From Aradus depressus (lineage: Eukaryota; Arthropoda; Insecta; Hemiptera; Aradidae): 64,000 nt of DNA. Of this stretch, positions 54,797 through 64,000 are shown piece after piece. The stretch is taken from contig OY759221.1 of the NCBI GenBank assembly GCA_963662175.1, forward strand, positions 35,028,045 to 35,092,044. Reading direction: 5' to 3'. How positions within the stretch are numbered: position 1 is the stretch's first letter; the number at the start of each line of letters is the position of its first letter. The notes beneath the pieces were generated by a model. The model did not search any database. It was not told where the DNA came from and saw only the letters and a list, made by a program, of their open reading frames with translations. A program made the position numbers and the translations under genes.

Positions 54797-54984
54797 CTGT
54801 ATATCGATGATGTTGAGTGAAAAGGGCCAATCTGTAACTTGCAGAATATTTCTAAAACTAAAAAAATGCAGTTTGGCCCTTGCAGATAGGCCCAAACCAA
54901 CTGATGGCCTTGACGGTGAAATCAGATAGGTCCGAATTAAAAAAATCAGATTGGCCCTTTTCGCTCAACACCATCGATATACAG
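54797..54984. mobile_element. Foldback MITE, 188 bp
   Basis: The left end CTGTATATCGATGATGTTGA is complementary to the right end with one mismatch in the first 20 bases, and the inverted repeats extend about 38 bases (to 'gggccaatctg'). The centre repeats 'ttggccctt' and 'gatagg(c/t)cc'. The target duplication is uncertain. Confidence 0.75.
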
Positions 54985-55011
54985 AAAGTAACAGTTGTAG
55001 TATAATATAAT

Positions 55012-55256
55012 ATATAGTATGTATGAGACAGCTGTTTCTCTCTCGGCGTATGCGCGATACGTGTGTTACCGAAAGTAACATAACGCAGTTTTCGAACATG
55101 GGGTGCCGGCCTACCAAATTATAAGACGTTGTTAATATATAGTCTGTATGAGACAGCTATCTCTCTCGGCGCATGCGGGTGTTACGTGTTACCGAAAGTA
55201 ACATAACGCAGTTGTCGAACATGGGGTGCCGGCCTACCAAATTATAAGACGTTGTC
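55012..55256. repeat. Tandem duplication, 2 units of about 125 bp
   Basis: 'tatgagacagct', 'gttaccgaaagtaacataac', 'catggggtgccggcctacca' and 'ttataagacgttgt' occur twice in order, with 'tatgag' at 55022 and 55147. GGTTACTTTCGGTAACA-like palindromes stand inside each unit. Confidence 0.85.
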
Positions 55257-55361
55257 ACGTCAAAATTGCGTTGACTTTTCCTAAAATTTTTAATGAAGTA
55301 AATCATCAAAATACCTACTTAAATTACTGAATGGTGTCAACGAATTTGTGAGTCACTGTAT

Positions 55362-55478
55362 ATAATATTAGTAATAAATACGAAATCCATATCCTCTACA
55401 ATGAGTAAATCTACATTCACTATTTTCAAATATTATTTTGTGTTGTGAAAGGAGATTCTGAATTCATATGTAATATAT
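55362..55478. repeat. Direct repeat, left copy
   Basis: 'attagtaataaatacgaaat', 'ctacaatgagtaaatct', 'gttgtgaaaggagattctga'. The partner at 56857-56978 is 93% or so alike by eye; they lie 1.5 kb apart. Confidence 0.8.
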
Positions 55479-55624
55479 TATCTATCACAGCATCACTTCT
55501 GCCATTTATTTTTTTGGCTTCTTAAAAAATAGTAATTACAGAAATTTTCTGAAGCACTTCCATCATCCGTATCTATAAATCTTTATAGAACATATTTATT
55601 GAGTTGACTTCTATAATCAGTTTT
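55479..55624. other. Unassigned
   Basis: Nothing recognised. Confidence 0.35.
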
Positions 55625-55777
55625 GGTTAGGTTAGGTTTTATGACTCATGCCCGGGCTTTAACTTCGAGGTCATATCGCCAACAGAGCGCTCTTCCGTCA
55701 CTCTAGTGTGGGAGTCCTAAATATTGCCTACCCAGTTACATGACAACGTAGAGGCTTGGAATCATTGCTTGACGTCT
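55625..55777 (-). mobile_element. SINE1 fragment with telomere-like tail
   Basis: Opens on + with 'ggttaggttaggttttatga', three TTAGG-type units, then the SINE1 tail half with internal deletions. Confidence 0.8.
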
Positions 55778-56018
55778 GAAATTTCATATTTAAAAGTCAA
55801 AACTCCATCAGGACAATAACTGTTAATTCTCAGCAAAATTGACCGAAGGAAATGGGAGGTTTAGGGGAGAGGGGTCAACTCAAAAACCTTATTTTTAGAT
55901 TTAGAAGCCCCTGTCCCTATTTAAGTCAACAATTATTAGCCCAAAAGGTTGACTGGTTTTGGAGGAGCGAAAATTTAATTGATTAATTCGTACTGGAGAA
56001 GTACATAGATTTTTATTT
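55778..56018 (+). repeat. R1 repeat, 3' half
   Basis: 'aactccatcaggacaataac' through 'attaattcgtactggagaag'. Confidence 0.6.
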
Positions 56019-56535
56019 ATCCAGCTTTATGAAGTATAGGGAAAGTTATGTAATCGGTCAAAAATCCGATGCGGAGTTTTCAACGGAAAACCAAATAAGA
56101 AAAAAAAATGTCCGTTTATCTGTGAACACAATAACTCCCGATAGAGTGAATGTATCAAGACAAAATTTTATACGTGAATCCAGAATCCTCTAACAACGAC
56201 ACCTATTGTTTTTCAGACAAATCGATCTAAGGGAAGTGGGTATTAGGGGGAAGTCTTAAGATAAATGCTGTAATAACTGCCGATAGAATGAAATTTTATA
56301 TGTGTGACCAAAACTCCATAAAGACAAACCCGATTGATTTTCAGCCAAATCGGTCGAAGAGGAGATGGGGATTAGAGGAGAAGCTTAACTCAAAAACTCT
56401 AATAACTACCGATGTATTTATCGACACAAAATTTAGTATGAGGATTTAGGAGCCCCTATGTCAACTGTTGAATATTAGCGCAAGCGGTCGACTGGTATTG
56501 GAGGGAGCGCGAAAAGTTAATTGATTTATACGTTC
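56019..56535 (+). repeat. R1 modular repeat, best full-length copy
   Basis: Left terminus CCAGCTTTATGAAGTATAGG, then 'gttatgtaatcggtcaaaaa', an A-run, and 'ataactcccgatagagtgaatgtatc'. Three related modules of roughly 110-120 bases follow, each containing a (a/g)gacg/aac block, 'attg(a/t)ttttcag.caaatcg', a purine-rich 'gaagtgggtattaggggga' block, 'cttaactcaaaaactctaataactaccga' and a 'tatcgacacaaaattt' block. The copy ends 'ggagggagcgcgaaaagtta' and 'cgttct'; other copies end 'cgttctggggaagtacat' followed by 'gtgattcaccgac'. The ends are CCCCAG...CTGGGG inverted repeats. No coding capacity. The class is unknown. Confidence 0.75.
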
Positions 56536-56856
56536 TCGTTTAATAATAATCTCGATTAATTTTTAAATGATCAATTAGATAAAGCAGTTGGACACTGTTT
56601 GACTAAATACATGAATTTTGATAACTTGAGGTAAGACAGTTTGATGTGGGATCGTCTCTGACAATGGCCCAGCTATGCTATTTAATTTCCGTTTTGTGGT
56701 CACTATCTGATCTAAAGTTGTACACAACTGTAGAACTTCAGAGAAGGGTCCTGTCTCACCTGACATCATATCTCAGACTGCGAGGGGGCCTTTCTCCTCC
56801 CATATTGTATATATAGACACAATTAGACTCAGCAATAAGACTAAATATTATATATA
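56536..56856. other. Unassigned stretch
   Basis: No gene or known repeat. Confidence 0.35.
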
Positions 56857-56978
56857 TATAAAATTAGTAATAAATACGAAGTCCGTATCCTCACTACAAT
56901 GAGTAAATCTTTATTCACTATTTTTCAAATATTATTTTGGGTTGTGAAAGGAGATTCTGAATTCATATATGTGTTATA
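56857..56978. repeat. Direct repeat, right copy
   Basis: Partner of 55362-55478, with small indels (ctcactacaatgag against ctctacaatgag). Confidence 0.8.
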
Positions 56979-56999
56979 TTTATTATACATATGTTTATA

Positions 57000-57150
57000 T
57001 ATTTTGATCTCAATTCAAATACCCACATAACTGCCGTTGTAATTAAGCCATTGACACGAAATTTCATATCTAAAATGAAAATCCCATAGGTACAACACTT
57101 ATTAATATTCTGCAAAATCGGTCGAAGGGAAGGGGTAGAGAATTTTATAC
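57000..57150 (+). repeat. R1 repeat, one module
   Basis: 'ataactgccgttgtaattaa' through 'attctgcaaaatcggtcgaa'. Confidence 0.55.
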
Positions 57151-57182
57151 TTGTGCCTTTATTGCTAAATGATGTTTTTTTG

Positions 57183-57230
57183 TAGACTAGCCTGATGATG
57201 AGGGCAACCTCGAAAGCCGGCTAGCAAAAA
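57183..57230 (+). other. CTGATGA-hairpin-GAAA motif, enclosed by a 6-bp stem
   Basis: Reads CTAGCC-TGATGAT-GAGG-GCAA-CCTC-GAAAGCC-GGCTAG. The inner stem is GAGG/CCTC with a GCAA loop, and the outer stem is CTAGCC/GGCTAG. It is the best structured of the recurrent motif. Confidence 0.6.
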
Positions 57231-57271
57231 TTAATAAAATATGTAGAGGTCAGACTATACTTTATTTTACA

Positions 57272-57520
57272 GAGCCCAACTCTACTGTGGGAGTCCTAAA
57301 TTTTGCCTACCCTAAATTAATATTCACCTAGGGCAGGGGTCTTTAACGAGTACCTGGCATCGTACAGAATCGGGACCATCGCTTAACGTCCCATCCGAAG
57401 GACGGCGTGCTTAAGTTTATTTTATCTCCCAGAGGGGATGGGGGGCCACGGTCGGATTTCGAACCCACGATCTTGAGCTCAGAAGACAAGCACGCATACC
57501 ACTGAGTTACCGGCGCCCTC
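57272..57520 (-). mobile_element. SINE1 copy lacking the 3' tail
   Basis: Body and complete head. On the minus strand GAGGGCGCCGGTAACTCAG (A box with one change) and GTGGGTTCGAAATCCG (B box). Confidence 0.8.
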
Positions 57521-58430
57521 GATAAGATTATATATTTTCAAATATTATAGGCTTAATTTACATGAAACTAAATCAAAAATTTCAAACATTTAACTTCCAT
57601 ATCTCTCTTTAGAAAATTAGATTAGAATTTGAATGAGTATTTTGAAACCAACATAGAATGGGGATATGAACAAAAATTGCATTCAACAAAATGTATAGAA
57701 AATTATGATCTTTTATTTTTACGTCAAAAATTGTAACTACTGACACAGTTTGAAGTTCCTTTCGTGGGCAACTATAGACACTGTTATTTATTTATTTCTA
57801 CAGGGAAAGCCTATTATTACACAAGAAAAAAAATATATATACAGTATATATAATAAAATGAAACAAAATAAATGGTTTACAAATAACTCCATAAAGTACA
57901 TCATAAATAAAACAAAAAGTAAAATAAATTATTTTGATTTGTACAAATATAACAATTATTTAAAATTTACTTTAATTAACAGACACTTAAATATAACAAT
58001 TTGGTTATAAAATTAACAATATATTAATAATTATGGAAACAATAAAAGAAAAACTGGTAAGTAATAGCTAGAAATAATAATAAATGAAGAATGTAAAAAA
58101 CAAACAACATAAATATATGAGTGTAAGACAACTATTGTATAATTTAAAAAGTACTATAATGCTTTATATCGCCATTTCTAAACTTTATCAGTTATCACAC
58201 CAAAATAATGTCAAAATCTTTTACTTCAGAGTCTACTTGTGACTTAACAAATAATCCACACTAGAGTGACTATTTATTTAGTATTTTCAAATAGTACACA
58301 TTTAGTGACTCAGTCTGTCCAAAAGAAAATAAGACATGTTAATGTCGTTAAATCGCAATGCAACATCATTTCTCATACTCATGACTATTCCAGTGTCCCT
58401 GATTTCTTAAATAGTTTCCCATATCAGAAA
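57521..58430. other. Strongly AT-rich stretch
   Basis: Frames on + at 57750-58010 and 58266-58457 are Lys/Asn/Tyr-rich and have no motif; both look like chance frames in AT-rich DNA. Confidence 0.45.
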
Positions 58431-58697
58431 TTAATTCACTGGAAAATAAGGGGATGAGAGACTCCCCCTGGCCTGGAGTACTTCTTGGGTGACATCTATA
58501 CTTTGGGAAAATCCATCTGTAGCACTGACTTTCAAGTTAGAGGCTTCAAAGAGACTTTGGATCTTGATGAATCTACCGTTTCCATTCAGATGGAATAATT
58601 TGGAGCAGTATAAGTTGTGATTAAGGCTAACAAATGCTTTTTGGAAATCTACAAATACACTATATATTTTGTTTTTCTTCCTGATCAGCGTGGTCAG
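58431..58697 (-). pseudogene. LINE reverse transcriptase fragment
   Basis: One minus-strand frame reads LIRKKNKIYSVFVDFQKAFV, SLNHNLYCSKLFHLNGNGRF and FSQSIDVTQEVLQ before the stop at 58431. FVDFQKAF is reverse transcriptase motif A with its catalytic Asp. IxVTQEVLQ is the degenerate (R/D)VTQGVLQG motif that follows. The YADD motif C lies beyond the truncation. The hAT at 58698-59650 interrupts the frame, which continues at 59659 on the far side. Confidence 0.8.
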
Positions 58698-59650
58698 CAG
58701 TGGCGGATTTCTCTAGAAGCAAAGTAAGCACCTGCTTAGGGCGGAAAAAAATGAAATTCATTATTTTTTTAATAAGATGAAAACTATTGATTAAGCAATA
58801 AAAAAATTAAATTAAAAAAAAACTAAATATTTTCTTCAAAGAAAATATAAGTTATTAAAGTGTGTGCGTTTTCAAATGTTCGCGCCATTTCGATTACCAA
58901 CTTGAGCGACTAGATTTCTAATCAAATGCCCTAACCTCAAATCGTTCATTGTGTTTCTCGATTTTCATGGAACCTGTTTCGAACATATTCATGAAAAATA
59001 CTTTGTTTTGTTAGAACTCCGACGATTGAAATTCGTGAAAGCGCAGAAAAATTACGTACTTTGTATCCGAAAGATTTAGAAGAGTGTTTTGTTGACGAGT
59101 GTTTGCATTTCAAAACCCACTGTGATAATGTCAATTTTGATAAGGAACACATGCGCCCCGGTAAATTATTGCAACATCTAAAAGATAGTGAAATGCAAGA
59201 GGTTTTCCCAAACACAGAAATCGCTTTGCGAATGTTTGTTTGTACACCGGTCGCAAATGCGAGTGCAGAACTGTCTTTCTCGTCTCTCAAGCGGATAAAA
59301 AATTATTTGAGATCACAGATATCTCAAGATCGATTGAACGCGTTAGCGAGCTTGGCAATTGAATCTGATTTAACTAAAACGATAGATTATAACGACGTGA
59401 TTAGTCAATTTGCGGTACAAAAAGCGAGACGAGTGATTGTATAAATTATGAAAACATATATATGTTATTTATAAGATTATAAAAACGCGAAATTTATAAA
59501 TTATATATTATTTATAAATTTCAATGTTTAAGAAAATGAAAATAAAAATTAATTATTCAAAATAAAATGTTTTTAAAAAATCCAGGGTGGAGGGGGTGGG
59601 GGCGAACTCCGAAAATTGCTTAGGGCGCCAAATATGAAAATCCGCCACTG
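58698..59650 (+). mobile_element. hAT element, 953 bp, perfect 8-bp target duplication
   Basis: GTGGTCAG stands at 58690-58697 and 59651-59658. The left end CAGTGGCGGATTT is exactly complementary to the right end, and 'cttagggcg' occurs just inside both. The interior encodes only the transposase C-terminus. Confidence 0.92.
58995..59444 (+). pseudogene. hAT transposase C-terminal dimerisation domain fragment
   Basis: The frame is open from 58995 to the TAA at 59442. It contains EIRESAEKLRTLYPKDLEEC, then VFPNTEIALRMFVCTPVANA, then SAELSFSSLKRIKNYLRSQI and LNALASLAIESDL. The (A/C)E(R/L)SFSxLKxIKxxLRSxM...RLxxLxxLxIE signature is the hATC dimerisation domain of ZMYM-type hAT elements. The BED finger and catalytic Asp residues are missing, so it cannot transpose itself. 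It might still make a protein able to dimerise with a full transposase, but no start or promoter is evident. Confidence 0.85.
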
Positions 59651-59658
59651 GTGGTCAG

Positions 59659-59719
59659 ACTGATGGACTTAGCCCCGATATCGATACAACTTGGAGCACG
59701 CCTTCCTGTCCCGTTTTAA
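59659..59719 (-). pseudogene. Continuation of the LINE reverse transcriptase relic
   Basis: Sequence beyond the hAT target copy joins, on the minus strand, ...GAKSISL to TTLIRKKNKIYS. Too short for more. Confidence 0.5.
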
Positions 59720-60040
59720 AATAAGTCAGGAAGAAATATTAAATCTAAGTCGAGCTTGTGGCAAGAATTCTCGTTTATTCTCTGAAAATCACTTAAATAA
59801 GGCAATGTTGGTACTCGGATTCCATCATATGTAAGAAAAACCGAACACAAGAGATTAAAAACATTTTTAGATATTTCCGTGTTGAAATAAGCTTAGGAGA
59901 AATATAAAATCTAGGTCGACCTTGTGGTAAGAATTCTCATATACATATTTTCTGAAGATCACTTACGTACCTACTCGGATATCACCATACGCGTATGTAA
60001 GAAAAACCGAGCACAAGAGGAAATGAAAAGATGAATCATT
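59720..60040. repeat. Two-unit tandem repeat, period about 166 bp
   Basis: 'aataag..caggaagaaatat', 'cttgtggcaagaattctc', and 'gtaagaaaaaccgaacacaaga' recur from 59886 onward with small indels. Confidence 0.75.
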
Positions 60041-61199
60041 ATTTTATAATCGTGTGTTGTTTCTTTTTTTTTTTTTTTTGTTGAGAGAGAACATATACTG
60101 AAATTTGCGCCATAAAGTCATAAGACCATTTTCCTTCCTCGATTATTTCAGGAAAAATATTTTTCATTTCTATTTCTGGTAGGCGTTGGAATCAACAATG
60201 CCATATTGAAATGTTTTTCATAAAATATACGAAAATTATTGCTACAAGTACGACTTAGGTAGATCTTATATTTCTTCCAGGGTTATATTAGCAGGTATAT
60301 ATCAAAATATGTTTTTCATCCTCTTTGGGGGTAGGCTTCCATTCTCCCTCTCTTTGCCTTGATAAACACTTTCCAATGTTGCTGTTATATTCAAGAGATA
60401 GATATACAGGGATTCTCGGGAAATACGGCTGAAACTGGAATATCTCCGAAACTTATGCCAAATATAACAAAAAAACTAAATATATATATATAGGTATATA
60501 AAAAAACTGTAAATAAATAATTTTTTTGCTGTTGTTTCGTGTGAAGCCTAGCGATTTTCAAGTTACTATTATATAAACCCCGATTTGGGATTTGCATATA
60601 GTCTGATATTTTCTTTACTGCAATTTTAATTGCAGTAAAATTATAATATTTATCCTAGTGTACAAGAAATAATTGGAATTCTGTTTGTACTTTGGTGAGG
60701 GGAGGGGGGGTTATATTATCTAAATGCAAACATCACAATTTAAGAGTGAATATACTTTTAAAATATAAAAATAATAAGTAGAAAACGTTGTTATTATTAA
60801 TACAGATATTTCGAAAGAAATTACATGTGATTTAAAAAGTTAGAAAATAAAATTTGAGTTTCAAACCACACTATCTCGAAATGACCTCTAAGTCAGACGT
60901 AACCTTGTCCTTTTAAAGCGACTAATTATTGTTAAACATGTAATAAACAATAATTCATTAATGTTTTCTTTGCGAAAGTGTTATAATTATCAGATACTTC
61001 TATCGAAAATCATAGATCGATATATTGAGTTTGGCTATCTTCAATTTGTTGATAACTTGATAATTTGATATTCTCAACATTAATGTAATCAGGATTTAAA
61101 TTCATTTGAGATGACTTCACTGTGACGTAACGATATATTATTAACTCTTGCTTCACTTTCCCCTCTTCTCGAACATATCTCAGTTTACCTTGTGCCGAA
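60041..61199. promoter_or_regulatory. AT-rich upstream region of the synaptotagmin gene
   Basis: No repeat family is clear here. 60860-61199 must contain the transcription start and 5' untranslated region; no TATA box can be fixed with confidence. A C/T-rich segment (ttcactttcccctcttctcg) lies at 61151-61170, just before the ATG. Confidence 0.35.
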
Positions 61200-61517
61200 A
61201 TGTCAGACCCACCCTCTCCAGAGTTAACTCCAGAGAAAAGTATTGAAAATAAACTTGTTCCGAGGAAAATTGGTACCGGTACAAATATTGTTCATTTGAT
61301 TTACAATTTCGGTAAACATGTCAGTAAAATTGCAGTTGTTTATCTTCTGGGTTATTTCAATATAAGTCCAGCCTGGTTGTTAGGACCTGTTGTTTTAGCA
61401 GTTTTACGAGAAGAATGGAATAAGGAGAAAGAATTGAAAAGAACAGTGGCCAAAGCGGCGGCTTTATCTAATGAAAAAGAAGTGATTTTGGCTAGAGTTG
61501 ATGATTTGCCTGCTTGG
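61200..61517 (+). CDS. Esyt2: Extended synaptotagmin, first coding exon
   Basis: ATG at 61200 in context GAAATGT begins 106 codons that end at a consensus donor GTGAGT (61518). The protein opens MSDPPSPELTPEKSIENK (cytosolic, Pro/Ser-rich). A hydrophobic hairpin follows at about residues 37-78 (VSKIAVVYLLGYFNISPAWL, LGPVVLAVLREEW), then KAAALSNEKEVILARVDDLP. The membrane hairpin followed by (S/N)EKEVILARxxDLPxW is specific to the E-Syt family. These proteins sit in the ER membrane and tether it to the plasma membrane, transferring lipids through an SMP domain under Ca2+ control by C2 domains. The SMP and C2 domains lie beyond this window. Insects have a single E-Syt gene, named Esyt2 in Drosophila. 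Confidence 0.93.
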
Positions 61518-62112
61518 GTGAGTATTTTTTTATTTATTTTTCAACAATTGTGCCTATCTTTTGTGTATCTGTCAATGCGAGCAAGTCTATGATGTTCTAC
61601 AGTTCCAATAAATGTTAATACTTTTCAGAATATAACAACGTCCAAATCATTTGCCCTAATTAAATATGAGAATAATGAATTCGCTTTCATCAAGAATGGG
61701 TTTTTGATAAAAATATTATTTTTTTGTGAACATAACAGTTTTTTATGTCTCTTTAAAGCAAAACGCAGTTTGCGAACTAGAAGTAAAAAATTAAAATTCA
61801 TGTTCTTGTTGCAATATATGTAACAATACCCGTTCCAAAAAAAGTATTTATTTCTCGAATATTTGCTTTTAGGGGTAGCCTAAGGTTTCAGAATTATTAA
61901 TGTCATGGAGGTGTCAGACAGTCTCTAGCCCTGATCTCTTCAAACAGATTTTTTTTTTTAGTCTGAATTCTATAATAGGAATTATTTAAGAAGACAGATA
62001 AAAATATATGTATTTATATTGTTTTTCTGTCGAGTCTATTGTCTTGTTCCTTAGATGAATATTATATGTCTATTATTTATTGTATAAATAATTAGATTTA
62101 TTTTCTGTTAAG
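61518..62112 (+). other. Intron 1 of the extended synaptotagmin gene
   Basis: 595 bases, GTGAGT...TTAAG. AT-rich, no nested element recognised. Confidence 0.85.
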
Positions 62113-62154
62113 GTTTTCTTTCCTGATATTGAACGCGCTGAATGGGTTAACAGG
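62113..62154 (+). CDS. Esyt2: Extended synaptotagmin, second coding exon
   Basis: A 42-base exon between 'ttttctgttaag' and GTAAGT, in phase 0 on both sides. It encodes VFFPDIERAEWVNR, the invariant segment that follows DLPxW in the family (usually V(F/Y)FPDxERxEWxNK) and leads into the SMP lipid-transfer domain. The exon is too short to stand out as an open frame; it is identified by family knowledge and by two strong splice sites. Confidence 0.92.
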
Positions 62155-63287
62155 GTAAGTAACATACACAATATCAATTTATGATTTGATTTGAAAGCCC
62201 TAAAATGTTGTATGAAAAAAAACAACAAAGAAATTAAGATAATGAATAGTGGCGCCGGAGTGGCTGTCTCGAGCCCTCTTCTGTTCAAATAAAACTTTTT
62301 GTTATCTATACTTCTACAATAATAATTATTTTAGAAGGCAGATAAAAAAATAAAATAAAACTTTGTGTAAATGTTTACGATAATAATTATTACTAGGTGT
62401 GCAATGCATTCTGCTGTTTGCAAAAACTGAGCTGAGTCAGTCTAAATTTATTGAATCATACTGTTAATGTGGTCGGTTAACATACAAGTAGTGCATTTGA
62501 AATGGGGCATATGAACCCGTTAGAACACTGAAAAAAACGGCTCAAAAAAGTGGTGTCCGATGGTAAACCGAAAAGGGCTTCGCCCGGATTTTTACATTTG
62601 AAATCGAAAAATTCTATTTTGCGCGAGAATTTTGTCTCTCAATTGACTTCAATGGAGATTTAGTTTTTCGGTGATTATTCCTCCGTGGTATGTTCGATTT
62701 CAGGTTTTTTACGTAGTAAACCATCGTCACCGTGTCCACTACCATCGTGGCAAATTTCAATGTGATCGGAAAAGGGATTTAGTAGGAGTACGAGTACGAC
62801 GAAATAACATGAGTCGCCTAAGAAAGAGCTTCGTAAACTCAGCTCAACAAAGGTCGGATATGGCACATACTTGAATTAGGTTTGTCTGCGCTAGTGTCCC
62901 TAGCAACCAATGCATTAGCAGTATATAAAAAAAAAAAAGGATGGGGGAAATTCGCAATTTATCCTAAGTTTTACTTGTTCAAGAAGGACGTTTAAGACAA
63001 AACGTTTTATTTGGACAGCAAGAGAGATTTTTGCATAATTCTATTAGCATGCTCAGAGTTTTTGTTGGATAAATAGGAGCATAAATACTGTGTTTTCAGC
63101 TAGCGATGGCGCGTTCTCTAAACCCCTGTCTTTTGGACTAGATGACTAAAATCAGGAAGTTACTAAACGTAGAAATAGTCTGGAAAATGGCGGCCTTTCT
63201 AATGTTTCTTTTTAGTTCGACTCAAATGGTGGTTGTATTAGATTGAAGAATACTAGTAGGTTTAGTATTGTTGATAGAAGGAGAAAG

Positions 63288-63391
63288 AATAAACTGCCTA
63301 CGTTGGTTAGTAAATAAACTGCCTACGTTGGTTAGTAAATAAACTGCCTACGTTGGTTAGTAAATAAACTGCCTACGTTGGTTAGTAAATT
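63288..63391 (+). repeat. 25-bp minisatellite, four perfect units
   Basis: 'aataaactgcctacgttggt' plus 'tagta' begins at 63288, 63313, 63338 and 63363 without a mismatch. Lies in intron 2 of the synaptotagmin gene. Confidence 0.95.
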
Positions 63392-63789
63392 GTAGTATAT
63401 ATAGTACCTATCAAATCATCCCATAAGTAATGTCGGATTTTGTATTCAGGAATAAAAATTTATAAAAAAAATTTACTATGTTACTTTTGAATCAATGACG
63501 TATTTTCAATCTTCTAATGTTACAATTTTGTAATTATCTTTTTTAAAAAATACGGGGTTTTGATCCAAAAAATTAAAGGACTGCCCTTTCTACCTTTTCT
63601 GGTGAATCCATCCGCTGCCACGTTGGAAAGTTCTAGAGACTGTTCCAGGATGGTTATCTGGAGAATACGATGACTGACTTTTAATTTCCCAAACCTAGTG
63701 AAGTAGTTTTTGTAATGTCACTCTTGCAACATGGGGTCTTGCATTGTCCTGATGGAACTAAATTCAGCCTTAACTGTCGTTACATTTGA

Positions 63790-64000
63790 AAAAATGTGTG
63801 TTTTGAAACTATAAGGTCGGTTTTCGGCGTATATCACAAAAACCAGACTTTCTGCGAAAAATCGTATTCCATATAAAATATGTATTTTAGTTTTCTCTAC
63901 AAATATTACCTGAAAAGGTTTTTGATTAGGTCATAAGCGGTATCTTGTAAAATGAACTTGATGATTTCGGTCAAAATGTAATCAGATCTAAATTAGCACA
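63790..64000 (+). repeat. Copy of the foldback-arm repeat, running off the window
   Basis: 'ttttgaaactataaggtcgg', 'aaaccagactttctgcgaaa', 'gtattttagttttctctac', 'gattaggtcataagcggtat' and 'ttcggtcaaaatgtaatcag' follow the order of 18450-18680. Confidence 0.65.

Larger units (their letters stand above)
62155..64000 (+). other. Intron 2 of the extended synaptotagmin gene (incomplete)
   Basis: At least 1.85 kb. The next expected exon, starting with an ILxQxWP-like segment, is not seen before 64000. 62500-62880 is a GC-richer, probably repetitive block with frames on both strands and no motif. A minisatellite and a foldback-arm repeat copy lie further on. Confidence 0.8.

Noticed and set aside
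55012..55256. Tandem duplication as terminal repeats of an element
   Set aside because: The two units abut directly, with no interior between them.
57750..58010. 86-codon frame on +
   Set aside because: Composition is Lys/Asn/Ile/Tyr only, as expected of chance frames in 85% AT sequence.
62671..62874. Candidate third exon of the synaptotagmin gene
   Set aside because: The peptide (QVFYVVNHRHRVHYHRGKFQ) does not match the SMP region that should follow FFPDIERAEW, and frames are open on both strands.
63288..63391. Regular 25-bp repeats as a CRISPR array
   Set aside because: Units are contiguous without spacers, and the context is an intron of an animal gene.

Overview
This window is nuclear DNA of a repeat-rich, AT-rich eukaryote, most likely an insect. 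The evidence is spliced coding sequence with GT-AG introns, tRNA-derived SINEs, poly(A)-tailed non-LTR relics, and hAT, mariner/Tc1, pogo and PIF/Harbinger relics. The SINE 3' tails are AACCT repeats, the same pentamer as the arthropod telomere repeat. A hemipteran host is plausible from the style of the repeats, but I cannot show it from this sequence. No bacterial or viral gene order is present.

The one host gene I can name lies at the right end: the first two coding exons of an extended synaptotagmin (61200-61517 and 62113-62154, + strand), an ER-plasma membrane tether. The rest of that gene lies beyond position 64000. Three possible in-frame exons of an unidentified + strand gene lie at 27102, 43927 and 46835. 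One possible terminal exon lies at 16804-16963. The open frame at the left edge is probably the 3' end of a mobile-element protein.

Layout. 1-9 kb: a modular repeat called R1 here, a chimeric tRNA-derived retroposon, a pogo-like MITE, and a 232-bp tandem array broken by a SINE. 9-17 kb: three non-LTR retrotransposon relics, a second chimeric retroposon copy, and a 1-kb hAT element carrying a nested SINE. 17-27 kb: a large inverted repeat, a mariner relic, a hAT with a broken BED finger, a PIF/Harbinger relic and MITEs. 27-35 kb: SINE pieces and minisatellites. 35.75-40.84 kb: a complete, young, non-autonomous LTR retrotransposon whose only large ORF is a 402-aa coiled-coil protein on the minus strand. 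41-58 kb: SINEs, R1 copies, a pogo-like element inserted in R1, and LINE and Tc1 relics. 58.4-59.7 kb: a hAT inserted in a reverse transcriptase relic. 60-64 kb: upstream region and introns of the synaptotagmin gene.

The mobile elements are nested, and several empty sites can be read directly. The LTR element sits in R1 with target duplication ATTAG. hATs sit in R1 (TTCCCCAG), in a LINE relic (GTGGTCAG) and in a third site (AACATATG). SINEs sit in a hAT and in a tandem array. The most notable system is the LTR element; next come the chimeric SINE, the modular R1 family and a recurrent CTGATGA-hairpin-GAAA RNA-like motif.
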